Source: Geobacter sp. AOG2 (GTDB taxonomy: Bacteria; Desulfobacterota; Desulfuromonadia; Geobacterales; Pseudopelobacteraceae). From it: 64,000 bases of DNA. A program made the translations under genes and the position numbers. Under the pieces are notes generated by a model, which was not told the origin of the DNA, did no database searches, and saw only the letters and a list, made by a program, of their open reading frames with translations. Every line of letters begins with the position of its first letter. The first letter of the stretch is position 1. The DNA is taken from assembly GCF_019972295.1 (NCBI RefSeq), contig NZ_BLJA01000001.1:3736093-3800092 (forward strand). Direction: 5' to 3'. Shown here piece by piece: positions 44,605 to 53,521 of the stretch.

Positions 44605-46530
44605 ATGGCAATCGACCGTAGCGACCTGATTCTGACCGTTTCCAACGAAGGCTTCTGGGATTGGGACCTGGCGACAGACCGGGTGTACCTGAGCCCGCGC
44701 TACTGCGAACTGGTGGGCTGCTCTCCCGATGACACGGTCTTCGACAGCCGTTTTTTCAAGTCGATTATCCATCCCGACGACCGTCAGCGGGTCTTCGAGG
44801 CCATTAAGGAATACCTCCGGGGTAACTGCGCCATTTCCCTGATCGAGTACCGGATGATCTCGAAGGACGGCACGGTCAGATGGATCGAAGGGCGGGGCAC
44901 GGTCGTCGCTTATGATGAGCAGGGCAAGCCGGCGCGCATGGTGGGGACCATCGTCGACATCGGCGCGCGCAAAAGGGCGGAAAACGCCCTGCGGGAGAGC
45001 GAGGAGCGGCTGCGACTTTTCATAGAGCATGCCCCGGCAGCCCTGGCCATGTTCGACCGGGACATGCGTTATCTGTACGTGAGCCGTCGTTGGCGGAGCG
45101 ATTACGGTCTGGGGGAGCGCGACCTGGTCGGTCTGTCCCACTACGAGGTTTTTCCCGAGATACCCGAACGCTGGAAGGAGGATCACCGGCGCGGGCTGGC
45201 GGGCGAAGTGTTGCGGGAGGAGGCCGACCGTTTCGTTCGGGCCGACGGATCGGTGCAGTGGCTGCGCTGGGAGATTCGGCCGTGGCGGGACGCCACGGGG
45301 GCGGTAAGCGGCATCGTGATCTCCACCGAGGATATCACCGGCCGCAAGCGGCAGGAGGAGGAGCTCGGGGTCGCCAAGGAGCAGGCCGAGGCCGCCAGCC
45401 GCGCCAAGAGCGAGTTTTTGGCCAATATGAGCCACGAGATCAGGACGCCCATAAACGGTATCGTGGGCATGACCAGCTTGCTGAAGATGACGGAGTTGAA
45501 CGACGAGCAGCGCGAATATCTGGATTGCATTCATGTCTCCTCGGCAAATCTCCTGTCGCTCATCAACGACATACTGGACCTCTCCAAGGTCGAGGCCGGG
45601 AAGGTCGTGCTGGAGTTGATCCCTTTCAGTCTGCGGGGGTGCATCGGCGAATCCGTGAAGGTCCACATGGCGAGCCTCCGTGCCAAGGGACTGACGCTGA
45701 AGACCGACATCCCCGCCCAGGTACCGGACGCCCTGACCGGGGACCAACTGCGGCTGAGACAAATCCTGGTCAATCTGATCGGCAATGCCGTCAAGTTTAC
45801 GGAACGTGGCGAGATCAGGGTGTCGGCAGCCCTGCTGGAAGCCCGCGACACCACCGCTCTCATCCGGATCAGTGTCGCGGACACCGGCATCGGCATCGAC
45901 GAGAGCGCCATGGACAAGATCTTCGCCCCCTTCAGCCAGGCGGATTCATCCACCACCCGCAGGTTCGGCGGGACCGGGCTCGGGCTTTCCATCAGCAAGG
46001 GGTTCGTGGACCTCATGGGTGGAAGCATCGGGGTTGAACGTCTCGCGGGAGGCGGCAGCCTGTTCCAGGTGACGATCCCGTTCATGGTCAACCAGCCCCG
46101 GCCGTTGCCCCGTGACCGCAAGGCCGGGGGGTCTCCTTCGGCATGGGGAGGTTCGCCCCTGCGTATCCTTTTGGTGGAGGATCAGGAGATCAGCCGCATG
46201 TTTACCGTCAGGATTTTGCAAAAGATGGGTCATATCCTGGATTCGGCCCAGGACGGCAGGGAAGCGGTGGAGAAATGGGAAAACGGCTCCTTCGACATGA
46301 TCCTGATGGATGTGCAGATGCCGGGCATGGACGGTATCGAGGCGACCGCCGTCATCCGCGGGCGAGAAGCGGCCAGGGGGGGGCATGTCCCGATTATTGC
46401 CCTGACGGCCCATGCCCTCAAGGAGGACCGGGGAAATTTTCTCTCCCAGGGGTTTGACGGCTATGTGTCCAAACCGCTGGAGATGGGGGCGTTGAACGAT
46501 GAGATGAAACGGTGCCTGGAGGGAGGCTGA
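44605..46530 (+). CDS. Cytoplasmic PAS-PAS hybrid histidine kinase
   Basis: 641 aa from ATG 44605 with GGGGAG 6 bases upstream. No membrane segment. PAS1 (about 8-125, ending [16 protein letters not shown]), PAS2 (about 132-250), HisKA with H277 in [13 protein letters not shown], HATPase with [13 protein letters not shown] and [10 protein letters not shown], then a receiver domain (about 515-640) with Asp in [14 protein letters not shown] and Lys in VSKPLE. The phosphorelay output protein is not adjacent. Signal enters through the PAS domains. Confidence 0.93.
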   Translation: MAIDRSDLILTVSNEGFWDWDLATDRVYLSPRYCELVGCSPDDTVFDSRFFKSIIHPDDRQRVFEAIKEYLRGNCAISLIEYRMISKDGTVRWIEGRGTVVAYDEQGKPARMVGTIVDIGARKRAENALRESEERLRLFIEHAPAALAMFDRDMRYLYVSRRWRSDYGLGERDLVGLSHYEVFPEIPERWKEDHRRGLAGEVLREEADRFVRADGSVQWLRWEIRPWRDATGAVSGIVISTEDITGRKRQEEELGVAKEQAEAASRAKSEFLANMSHEIRTPINGIVGMTSLLKMTELNDEQREYLDCIHVSSANLLSLINDILDLSKVEAGKVVLELIPFSLRGCIGESVKVHMASLRAKGLTLKTDIPAQVPDALTGDQLRLRQILVNLIGNAVKFTERGEIRVSAALLEARDTTALIRISVADTGIGIDESAMDKIFAPFSQADSSTTRRFGGTGLGLSISKGFVDLMGGSIGVERLAGGGSLFQVTIPFMVNQPRPLPRDRKAGGSPSAWGGSPLRILLVEDQEISRMFTVRILQKMGHILDSAQDGREAVEKWENGSFDMILMDVQMPGMDGIEATAVIRGREAARGGHVPIIALTAHALKEDRGNFLSQGFDGYVSKPLEMGALNDEMKRCLEGG

Positions 46531-46582
46531 CGAGGCGGGGGCGAACGCCCCCGGTCCCGCTGCTGCCGCTCTTATCGCCGGG

Positions 46583-48577
46583 TCACGCGCACTGTTTTTC
46601 CAATGCTTCCAGGTTGCCGAGCAGGGCTACGGAGTTGTCCACCATCTCTCGGCACAGGACGGCCGCCTTTTGGCGATCCCCGCCGTTGTACGCCACGATG
46701 GCGGCCTTACCGAGTTCATGGACCTTGGCATGGGGTTGGACGATATCCTTGAAGACCTGGAGATGGCCGCAATGATCGGTGCCCATGGTGTCGTACCATT
46801 TGCCGAAGTTGCAGCCGTGGTGGTCCGGCAGGGTTGACGGGTCGGTTTTGGACGCGCCGTCCAGGTGGGCCTGTATCTTGCCCACAAAGATCATATGGGC
46901 GCTCTTGGCCTTGTTGATGATGAGGGAATTGCTCTCCTCGATCCTGAAAGACTCCACGGCCTCCATCAAAGCCGCCGACAGGCCGTTGAGCTTGTTGGCC
47001 TCGGCGGTGATGTCGCGCGACTCATTCGAGGTGGCGTGGGCGATCTCGGTGACATTCATGATGTTGCGCGACACCTCGGTGGTGGTGGCGGTTTGCTCTT
47101 CGGCAGCCGTGGCGATCTGGTTCACCTGGCTCGTCACCACATCGATGCGTTGGAGGATGTGCTGTAGCGCTTCTCCCGATTGGGCCGCTCCCTCGCTCCC
47201 CCGTTCCACCTCGGCCACTCCCTCCTCCATGGCTGCCACAGCCGACCTGGTCTCACCCTGGATGGACTTGATCATATCGCCGATCTCGCGGGTCGCCCGG
47301 GTGGTGCGCTCGGCCAAGGCCCTGACCTCGTCGGCCACCACGGCGAAGCCGCGCCCCTGTTCCCCGGCCCGGGCCGCCTCAATGGCCGCGTTCAGGGCCA
47401 GCAGGTTGGTCTGGTCGGCGATGTCCTCGATGGTGCCGACGATCTCGCCGATCTGGTTGGAGCGGCGGCCCAACTCCTCGACGATCTTTGCCGAACCCTT
47501 GACCTGCTCGGCGATCCGCGCCATTCCCGTCACCGTCCTGTCCACCACCTCGGCCCCCGAGGCGGCCACTTCGCCGGCATCCCGGCCTTCATGGGCCGCA
47601 TCGTTGCAATTGCGGGCAATGTCGGACGATGTCGCGGCCATCTCCTCGCTGGCGGTTGCTATGGTGGTGGATTGGCTGGCGAGGATCTCGGAATTCTTCG
47701 CCAGGCCGTCGGCCAGTTTATGGACGCGGTTGGCGGCGACCGACACCTGGATGCTGTTTGTCGAGACCCTGCCGATCGTTTCGGCCAGTTTTTCCGCCAT
47801 GCCGTCCACCTCGCGGGCCAGCACGCCCATCTCGTCGCGGGAGTCGAATCCCGAGCGGGCCTTCAGATCCCCGGAGGCGACGGTTGCCAACACCTCCATG
47901 ACCCTGGCCAGCGGCCTGGTGATGGAGCGGAAGATCATGGCGCCGAAGAGGGTTGCAAGGGCGATGCACGCGAGCCCCACGGCGACCATGGCCCCTTCGA
48001 TCCTCGTGGCGCGGACGGCGTCTTCCTTGCTCATGGTCAGGGCCGCCTTCTGCTTGATATCCACGACCCCGGCGATCGCCTCGGCCGGCTTCGTGTAGAG
48101 CGGCGCCACCGTTTTCGTGGCGAAATCAACGACTGCCGCGTGGTCTTTGCCGCCGTTGGCCGTCGATTCGAGGGAAAGTTTCGCCAGCTTTTCCCCCTGG
48201 ACCAGATACGCCTCGAAGCCGTCGCTGAACTCCCTGAAAAGTTCCTTTTCCCGGTCCGGCATGGCTGTGCCGTTGAGTTGTTTGATCCCCTCGCGGACGG
48301 CGGCTACCTTTTTGACCATGTCGGCCTGTTTTTCTTCCTGACGCGCCGTGTCGGGAAGGAGCATCATATAGACCAGGTCCAGGCGGATCGTGAGGAAATC
48401 CTTCACCAGACGGCCTGCAACCGCCACCTGGTCGATGCTTTCATCGGCTTCGTTGATGCCGCCGGCCGTATCGCGAATGCCGTAAAATCCCAGGCCCGCC
48501 ACCACGGCCAGCGCAACGCACGTCATGCCGATCAGGATGGTCAATTTTGTTTTCACCTTCAGGTCCGACCACTGCAT
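46583..48577 (-). CDS. Transmembrane chemoreceptor with C-terminal CZB zinc-binding domain
   Basis: 664 aa from ATG 48577 with GGGAGG 4 bases upstream. TM1 (about 12-34), four-helix-bundle ligand domain (35-185), TM2 (about 192-212), HAMP, and the signalling domain with [32 protein letters not shown]. The last ~115 residues form a chemoreceptor zinc-binding domain: His in [13 protein letters not shown], Cys in CNFGKWY and His in [11 protein letters not shown] domains bind zinc and in other bacteria sense zinc or hypochlorite. Confidence 0.95.
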   Translation of the reverse strand: MQWSDLKVKTKLTILIGMTCVALAVVAGLGFYGIRDTAGGINEADESIDQVAVAGRLVKDFLTIRLDLVYMMLLPDTARQEEKQADMVKKVAAVREGIKQLNGTAMPDREKELFREFSDGFEAYLVQGEKLAKLSLESTANGGKDHAAVVDFATKTVAPLYTKPAEAIAGVVDIKQKAALTMSKEDAVRATRIEGAMVAVGLACIALATLFGAMIFRSITRPLARVMEVLATVASGDLKARSGFDSRDEMGVLAREVDGMAEKLAETIGRVSTNSIQVSVAANRVHKLADGLAKNSEILASQSTTIATASEEMAATSSDIARNCNDAAHEGRDAGEVAASGAEVVDRTVTGMARIAEQVKGSAKIVEELGRRSNQIGEIVGTIEDIADQTNLLALNAAIEAARAGEQGRGFAVVADEVRALAERTTRATREIGDMIKSIQGETRSAVAAMEEGVAEVERGSEGAAQSGEALQHILQRIDVVTSQVNQIATAAEEQTATTTEVSRNIMNVTEIAHATSNESRDITAEANKLNGLSAALMEAVESFRIEESNSLIINKAKSAHMIFVGKIQAHLDGASKTDPSTLPDHHGCNFGKWYDTMGTDHCGHLQVFKDIVQPHAKVHELGKAAIVAYNGGDRQKAAVLCREMVDNSVALLGNLEALEKQCA

Positions 48578-48904
48578 GTTGCCTCCCGGATTACCGCTGT
48601 TAATTTCCATTTTTTGCCGCGACTCCCCGGTTTCCGGACCGCAGCCGCTTGCCGCCGTGCATGGCCAGGCCGGATTCCCGTGCCCGGTCGCGCCGGTTAG
48701 GCGGGTCTAATTTATAGATGATATTGTATTATTGCAATATATTTGTAACACAAATAAGCGGCGGAAACGGCCATTCGGGGACCGTCGATGAATAAAAGCG
48801 CTTGTTTTCAGGGTGTTTTGAATGGGTGCTGCCGCGAGGTGGGTTTGATTCGAGGCGGGTTGTCTGCGAACCTCTCCGACCGGTTCGCAGACAACCTGTT
48901 AAAC
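48578..48904. other. Intergenic region (327 bp)
   Basis: It contains the terminator hairpin of the MshEN gene (48858-48896) and an AT-rich stretch at 48718-48760 (TATTGTATTATTGCAATATATTTG) that may hold the promoter of the chemoreceptor gene. No gene seen. Confidence 0.5.
48858..48896 (-). terminator. Terminator hairpin after the MshEN/GAF gene
   Basis: GGTTGTCTGCGAACC (48858-48872) pairs perfectly over 15 bp with 48882-48896; 9-base loop. It begins 9 bases beyond the stop codon of the minus-strand gene. Confidence 0.8.
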
Positions 48905-50002
48905 TCACCGCAGGAGTTTCGACCGGAGGATCAGGATTTCCAGCGCATAGGACGCCTTGCGGCACAATTCGGCGGTTTCGGTGGGATTCAACTGATCCGA
49001 GGCGTCGCACAGGAGCACGGCGACGACCTGCTGCTGGATGAAGATGGGGAAGAATGCCGAGCCCTCCCCCGTGCTGCGGAGCCTGTGCAGAAGCCGTTTC
49101 GTCTCCGGGGATACGGCTTCCCCCAGATACGGTTTCCTGGTGGCGATGCACTGCATCAATTCCGGCAACGACTCCACGGGCAGGGAGAACGTCTCGAATT
49201 CGCGGACCTTCTTGCGGTTCGAGCAGGCCTTCCAGCCCCGCACGAGGCCGTCCTTTATGATCATGAGGGCAACGGTGCCGGAGGTGTAGGAAAGAAAATC
49301 CAGGACCGTCCTTGCCACATCGTCCCTGGACGTGGCGCGGTTCAGGCGGCCGGCGGCGTCGGACAGGGAGGGCGGCGCACCGCCACGTCCCTTGGGCAGG
49401 GCGGAGTCGCCATCGGACGCGGCGGCTCCTTCGGGCTGGGGTGCGTCCCCCAGGCGCCTCCATTCGATCCCGTCGATAATGACCGGCGGTACTTTTCCGT
49501 CGGCCTTGGGTGCGGTTGCGGGCGTCTTTTCCCGGGTCTTCAGGTCCGAATATCTGGGGAGGAATCTGCCGGGGCGTTGTATCCCGAACATCTGCTCGAA
49601 GAAGAGGTCGATGGCGTAGCCGGAAACAGCCACCGGCTCGATCTTCCGCCCGAGAAACAGTTCCAGGTCCGCCCGTTTTTTGGGAGAAATGGCCTGATCG
49701 GTTGCGATGCGGACCGCCGTGCCGTTGCTCCCCACGGGGATGAGCCGGTGCTTCTTGATGGCGGCCGGGGGGATGATGGAAAGGTTCCGGGCTCCGAACC
49801 CCAGGAGTTGTTCCTTGGTGAGAAAGGCCAGGCCGGTCTGTTTGCCCAGGCACCGGGCCAGATCGTCATCGGCGACCAGCCCCATCTCCACGAGGCAGGT
49901 CCCGAGTTTGACCCCGTGCAGCACATGGTTTTCCAGCGCCGTATCCAGATCCCGTGCCGTAAGGACCTTTTCCGAAAGAAGTATTTCGCCAAGACGTGCC
50001 AT
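48905..50002 (-). CDS. MshEN-GAF protein, probable c-di-GMP-binding effector
   Basis: 365 aa. The N-terminus (ARLGEILLSEKVLTARDLDTALENH...LGTCLVEMGLVADDDLARCLGKQTGLAF) is the MshEN/type II secretion E-protein N-domain, which in MshE binds c-di-GMP. A Pro/Ala-rich linker (about 155-215) leads to a GAF-like domain (about 220-360). There is no ATPase domain, so it is not a secretion motor but may relay c-di-GMP to another protein. A weak GAGG site lies 8 bases before the start. Confidence 0.8.
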   Translation of the reverse strand: MARLGEILLSEKVLTARDLDTALENHVLHGVKLGTCLVEMGLVADDDLARCLGKQTGLAFLTKEQLLGFGARNLSIIPPAAIKKHRLIPVGSNGTAVRIATDQAISPKKRADLELFLGRKIEPVAVSGYAIDLFFEQMFGIQRPGRFLPRYSDLKTREKTPATAPKADGKVPPVIIDGIEWRRLGDAPQPEGAAASDGDSALPKGRGGAPPSLSDAAGRLNRATSRDDVARTVLDFLSYTSGTVALMIIKDGLVRGWKACSNRKKVREFETFSLPVESLPELMQCIATRKPYLGEAVSPETKRLLHRLRSTGEGSAFFPIFIQQQVVAVLLCDASDQLNPTETAELCRKASYALEILILRSKLLR

Positions 50003-50402
50003 TGGTCATGCCTCGCGTTACGGTCTAACCCTATACTATCCATTTATGCCACATCCGATCAAATACGGCAACTGCATTGCATTCAGGAACGGGAAGCCCG
50101 CTGCGGACACGCCTCCCTGTCTGTCCTTAATCCCTATACACCCCCCAGCCAACGCCTGATCCGTGTAAAACCCCATTACAAGCCGATTTGCGTGGTGACC
50201 CCCGCCACCGTACCGTATACGTATCATATACACCCGCACCTTCATTCTCACCCGGATAGAGGCCTGTTTCAATGTCTTTAAAATAAAATATGTTATTGTT
50301 TCAGCATGTTATCCATGCGGTGAAAAATATGTTTCCGCGCTGGCACCGCTGATGCAATTTTAGATTTACAAAAGGACAAAAACGCAGAACAAGGAGGATG
50401 CC
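50003..50402. other. Intergenic region (400 bp)
   Basis: It carries the sigma54 promoter listed separately and an imperfect GTATACGTATCATATAC palindrome at about 50215-50231. No gene seen. Confidence 0.5.
50341..50356 (+). promoter_or_regulatory. Sigma54 (RpoN) promoter
   Basis: C-TGGCAC-CGCTG-ATGCA: GG at 50342-50343 and GC at 50354-50355 give the exact 12-base offset required between the -24 and -12 elements. Expected start near 50367, about 36 bases before the small membrane protein gene. Confidence 0.75.
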
Positions 50403-50624
50403 ATGAGAACGCTCACTACCATAATCGGAACAATCGCAGGGTTCGTACCTGCCGCCGCTTTCGCGGCCACCACGGCAACAGTGGAAAACACAGGGTTAAT
50501 GGGTTGGATCTTCTTGGGCTTCGGAGCTTTGGTCATCATAGGGCAGGCGATACCGGCAGTGTTGATGATGATCGGCTTTGCCAAGGGATTGACCGGGAAG
50601 GAAACGGAGAAACATACCGCATAA
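50403..50624 (+). CDS. Small membrane protein under sigma54 control
   Basis: 73 aa from ATG 50403 with AAGGAGG upstream. A cleavable signal (about 1-21, PAAAFA) is followed by a glycine-rich membrane helix (about 33-62, GLMGWIFLGFGALVIIGQAIPAVLMMIGFAKG) and a charged end. Family unknown. The proper sigma54 promoter means it is switched on by an enhancer-binding protein, possibly like the one at 2.2-3.9 kb. Confidence 0.75.
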   Translation: MRTLTTIIGTIAGFVPAAAFAATTATVENTGLMGWIFLGFGALVIIGQAIPAVLMMIGFAKGLTGKETEKHTA

Positions 50625-50634
50625 GGAGGAGATC

Positions 50635-50655
50635 ATGAAACAAGCGCAGCAATGA
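50635..50655 (+). other. Six-codon open frame with strong ribosome site
   Basis: ATG AAA CAA GCG CAG CAA TGA (MKQAQQ) preceded by AAGGAGG 5 bases upstream, between the small membrane protein and the terminator. It may be a relic of a lost gene or a tiny translated leader. Confidence 0.4.
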
Positions 50656-50682
50656 AAGGGCCGCCCATGAAGCGGCCCTTTC
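50654..50682 (+). terminator. Terminator hairpin after the small membrane protein
   Basis: GAAAGGGCCGC (50654-50664) pairs perfectly with GCGGCCCTTTC (50672-50682), loop CCATGAA. Confidence 0.8.
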
Positions 50683-50847
50683 GGTGTGTGAAGGTGGAGA
50701 TGGAAAACGTCCCTGTACCCGCCCAAAGGCAGTCTATCCTTCTACTCCAGTAATCCGCTCATCACCCAGATATCACGCAAAAAAAGGCACCAGGATCGTC
50801 TCCGGGTGCCCCTGGTTGTATCGTTTTGATGCAGCGCGATGGCCGCC

Positions 50848-51783
50848 TCAGCCCTCCTCCACCTCGCCGCCGGGATGGAGGTACAGATTGGGACCGCTCC
50901 GTGCCTTGCCCGCCTCGTCCATGAGCATATCCAACGCCAGGGTGGCCAGGTCGTCGGCCGTGGCCTCCATCCGGTTGTCCTTGTCCAGGTACAACAGCTT
51001 CAGGTAGGTGTTGCAGTCCGGGCAGCTTTCCGCCTTGACCGCGCCGTTCGTCCCCTCCAGGCTGTAGTAGGCGATCCCCTCGGTGGCCTCGCAACTGCTG
51101 CATTTGAGCCGGACCATGTGCCACTGGGTGGCGCAGAGGGAGCAGGAGAGATAGCGCAAACCCTGCTCCGAGCCGTGGGCGTGGACGACGCCGCTGGCCG
51201 GGGCCGAACCGCACACCGGGCAGACCCCGCCCGCTTCCAGCCGGACAAAGACGTGTTCCCCCAGGGCCGTTGCCATGTGCACCCAATAGACCTGGAGGGC
51301 GGCGGCGATAAAGGGAGACTCTTGGGGAGGGACGGCGGCCGATTCGCCCGCCAGTATCCAGTCCGCCATCTCCTCCAGCCTGCTTTCAGCCGCACACAAC
51401 AGGCCGGCCGCAGTTTCGCGGGCAGCCGTCGGCACCTCCGCCACGGCCATGCGGCGCAGGATCAGCGCCAGGCCCTCCCGCCAGGCCCGGTTCCGGGACC
51501 GGAGCCGGGCGTCCAGGAGCGGCATGCCCTGTTCGCGGCACAGCGTCTGTTCTTCCAGGGTGGGAGGGGGCAGGGGGGGGAAGCCGTCCAAGGCCTCCTG
51601 TTGCGCATCGGCCAACAGCGCCAGGAAACCCAGGTATCCCCCCAGGCTGTGGCCGGGGGCAAGGAGCCGGAAACGTTCGGCACGGCGGGCGAACAGGTCG
51701 CGGCCGGGGAGGAACAGGAAGCGGATCTCACCGGCCGGGGCCTCGATCTCCCCCGGTTTGAGGATGCGGTCTGCCATGCTCAT
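50848..51783 (-). CDS. fdhE: Formate dehydrogenase accessory protein FdhE
   Basis: 311 aa from ATG 51783, with GGAGGG upstream, overlapping the fdnI stop by 4 bases. The C-terminal half carries four CxxC pairs (CPVC, CSLC, CSSC, CPDC) that form two rubredoxin-like metal sites, as in FdhE of E. coli. FdhE is a cytoplasmic assembly factor needed for active formate dehydrogenases. Co-transcription with fdnGHI fits that role. Confidence 0.93.
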   Translation of the reverse strand: MSMADRILKPGEIEAPAGEIRFLFLPGRDLFARRAERFRLLAPGHSLGGYLGFLALLADAQQEALDGFPPLPPPTLEEQTLCREQGMPLLDARLRSRNRAWREGLALILRRMAVAEVPTAARETAAGLLCAAESRLEEMADWILAGESAAVPPQESPFIAAALQVYWVHMATALGEHVFVRLEAGGVCPVCGSAPASGVVHAHGSEQGLRYLSCSLCATQWHMVRLKCSSCEATEGIAYYSLEGTNGAVKAESCPDCNTYLKLLYLDKDNRMEATADDLATLALDMLMDEAGKARSGPNLYLHPGGEVEEG

Positions 51784-52412
51784 TTACGCCCTCCGGTCAT
51801 CTCCCGGAACCATGCCGGATGATGCTGTTTCGCCCAGGCGCGCCGGACCTTGCCGTACAGCATGGCGCCGATGCTCTCCTTGGTCCAGATGGCCAGGTAG
51901 ATGTGCCCGATGATCAGGGCGATGATCCCCGCTCCCGCGGCGGCGTGCACGATGGCGGCGAACCGGACCAGGCCCACCGGGAACAGGTGGGTGAAGTAGG
52001 CGCGCCAGATGACGACGCCGGACAGGACGAGCAGCGCCATGCAGGCCACCAGCAGCCAGAAGAGCAACTTCTGGCCGCCGTTCAGCTTGCCCGCCTCCGG
52101 CATGTTCCGGTCGTCGCCGCTCATCATCTCCCGGCTATGGCGCAGCCACTCCCAATCGCCGGGCGACATGATGCACAACTTCCGGAACCGGAAGAACATG
52201 CTGCCGAAGAAGATGATCAACGCCACCCCGATGAAGGGATGGAGGATGCGCGTCCAGACGCCGCCGCCGAACACCTGGCTCAGGGGGAAGAAGAACGGGT
52301 GGAACAGCACCAGGCCGGAGAGGGCCAGCAGGATGAAGGTCAGCGCCACCAGCCAGTGGTTGACCCGCTCGGGGGCCGTATAACGGTCTAATTTTTCAGG
52401 ATCTCGTATCAT
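51780..52412 (-). CDS. fdnI: Formate dehydrogenase gamma subunit, cytochrome b556
   Basis: 210 aa with four membrane helices. Haem-ligand histidines lie in [14 protein letters not shown] (helix 1), [11 protein letters not shown] (helix 2) and [23 protein letters not shown] (helix 4). It anchors FdnGH on the periplasmic side and passes electrons to quinone. Start overlaps the fdnH end by 17 bases. Confidence 0.93.
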   Translation of the reverse strand: MIRDPEKLDRYTAPERVNHWLVALTFILLALSGLVLFHPFFFPLSQVFGGGVWTRILHPFIGVALIIFFGSMFFRFRKLCIMSPGDWEWLRHSREMMSGDDRNMPEAGKLNGGQKLLFWLLVACMALLVLSGVVIWRAYFTHLFPVGLVRFAAIVHAAAGAGIIALIIGHIYLAIWTKESIGAMLYGKVRRAWAKQHHPAWFREMTGGRK

Positions 52413-53286
52413 CCTTGCACTCCTTCTCGATCTCTTCCGAAACCTCGTTGGGCCCCGTGGTCACGTAGTGGAAAAAGGCTCCCGCGGCGATCGCGCCGAG
52501 GGCCAGGGAAGCCAGCGGTTTGGCGGCCCCTTTCCATACCTCGACCATGGCGCCGATGGAGGGCTCCTTGGGAAGGCCGCTGTAGATCTCCGGCTTGTCG
52601 GCGTGGTGCAGCACGTAGATCACGTGGGTGCCGTCCACCCCTTTGGGGTCGTAGATCCCCGCCTTGGCGAAGCCCCGCGCCTTCAGGTCCGCGATACGTT
52701 CCTCGGCGTGGTGGAGCATGTCTTCCTTGGAGCCGAAGACGATGGCGCCGGTGGGGCAGGTCTTGACGCAGGCCGGTTCCAACCCCACCGCCACCCGGTC
52801 GGAGCAGAGGGTGCACTTGTAGACCTTGCTGTCCTTTTGGGACAGGCGGGGGATGTTGAACGGGCAGCCGGTGATGCAGTAGCCGCAGCCGATGCAGTTT
52901 TCCTCGTGGAAATCCACAATGCCGTTACTGTACTGGACGATGGCGCCGGGCGCCGGGCAGGCCTTGAGGCAGCCGGGGTTGCCGCAGTGCATGCAGCCGT
53001 CCTTGCGGATCAGCCACTCCAGTTTCCCCGGTTCCAGTTCCACCTCGGCGTAGCGCATGACGGTCCAGGAGTTCTCGGTGAGGTCCATGGGGTTGTCGAG
53101 AACACCGTGGCAGGTGCCGATTTCGTCCCTCAGGTCGTTCCACTCCATGCACGCCACCTGGCAGGCCTTGCAGCCGATGCATTTGGTGACGTCGATCAGC
53201 TTGGTCACCTCCATGGTCCGGCGCTGGCCCGGCGAAGGGGTGGTGGTGGCGGAACGGCGGGTGATGTCAAGTGATTGCAGTGCCAT
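52396..53286 (-). CDS. fdnH: Formate dehydrogenase beta subunit (iron-sulfur)
   Basis: 296 aa from ATG 53286 with AGGAG 7 bases upstream. Four [4Fe-4S] motifs: [37 protein letters not shown] and CTLC...CVKTCP. A C-terminal membrane helix (about 265-285, [20 protein letters not shown]) anchors it. It carries electrons from FdnG to FdnI. It is separated from fdnG by 235 bp that contain a family B repeat, an unusual break in this operon. Confidence 0.95.
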   Translation of the reverse strand: MALQSLDITRRSATTTPSPGQRRTMEVTKLIDVTKCIGCKACQVACMEWNDLRDEIGTCHGVLDNPMDLTENSWTVMRYAEVELEPGKLEWLIRKDGCMHCGNPGCLKACPAPGAIVQYSNGIVDFHEENCIGCGYCITGCPFNIPRLSQKDSKVYKCTLCSDRVAVGLEPACVKTCPTGAIVFGSKEDMLHHAEERIADLKARGFAKAGIYDPKGVDGTHVIYVLHHADKPEIYSGLPKEPSIGAMVEVWKGAAKPLASLALGAIAAGAFFHYVTTGPNEVSEEIEKECKDDTRS

Positions 53287-53302
53287 AATCCATCTCCTAT
53301 AG

Positions 53303-53520
53303 AGGTTGTTGAAAAACAGCCATCTCGCCACCGTCCTCGAAAGCCCTTTCGTGCGGCGTAGCGCTGCTACGCCTCCTCATGGCTTTTAGCAGAACCGTTC
53401 CGGTTCTGTCCCTGCGGGATGAACTCCGCTCCGCTTCGTCACCGATAATCGCCGTAGGCGATTATACTGCGGGTGCGGCGATCTGACTATTTTTGAACAA
53501 CCTGGGCTTTTCAACAACCT
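53303..53520. repeat. Dispersed repeat family B, 218-bp copy with perfect 13-bp terminal inverted repeats
   Basis: AGGTTGTTGAAAA (53303-53315) is matched by TTTTCAACAACCT (53508-53520). Inside are three palindromes: GCGTAGC/GCTACGC, CAGAACC/GGTTCTG and ATAATCGCC/GGCGATTAT. No coding frame. It fills the space between fdnG and fdnH exactly. The related 177-bp copy is at 35078-35254. MITE-like. Confidence 0.88.
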
Positions 53521-53521
53521 C

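Noticed and set aside
53303-53520. Complete insertion sequence between fdnG and fdnH
   Set aside because: Only 218 bp with no transposase frame; it fits a MITE-like repeat instead.
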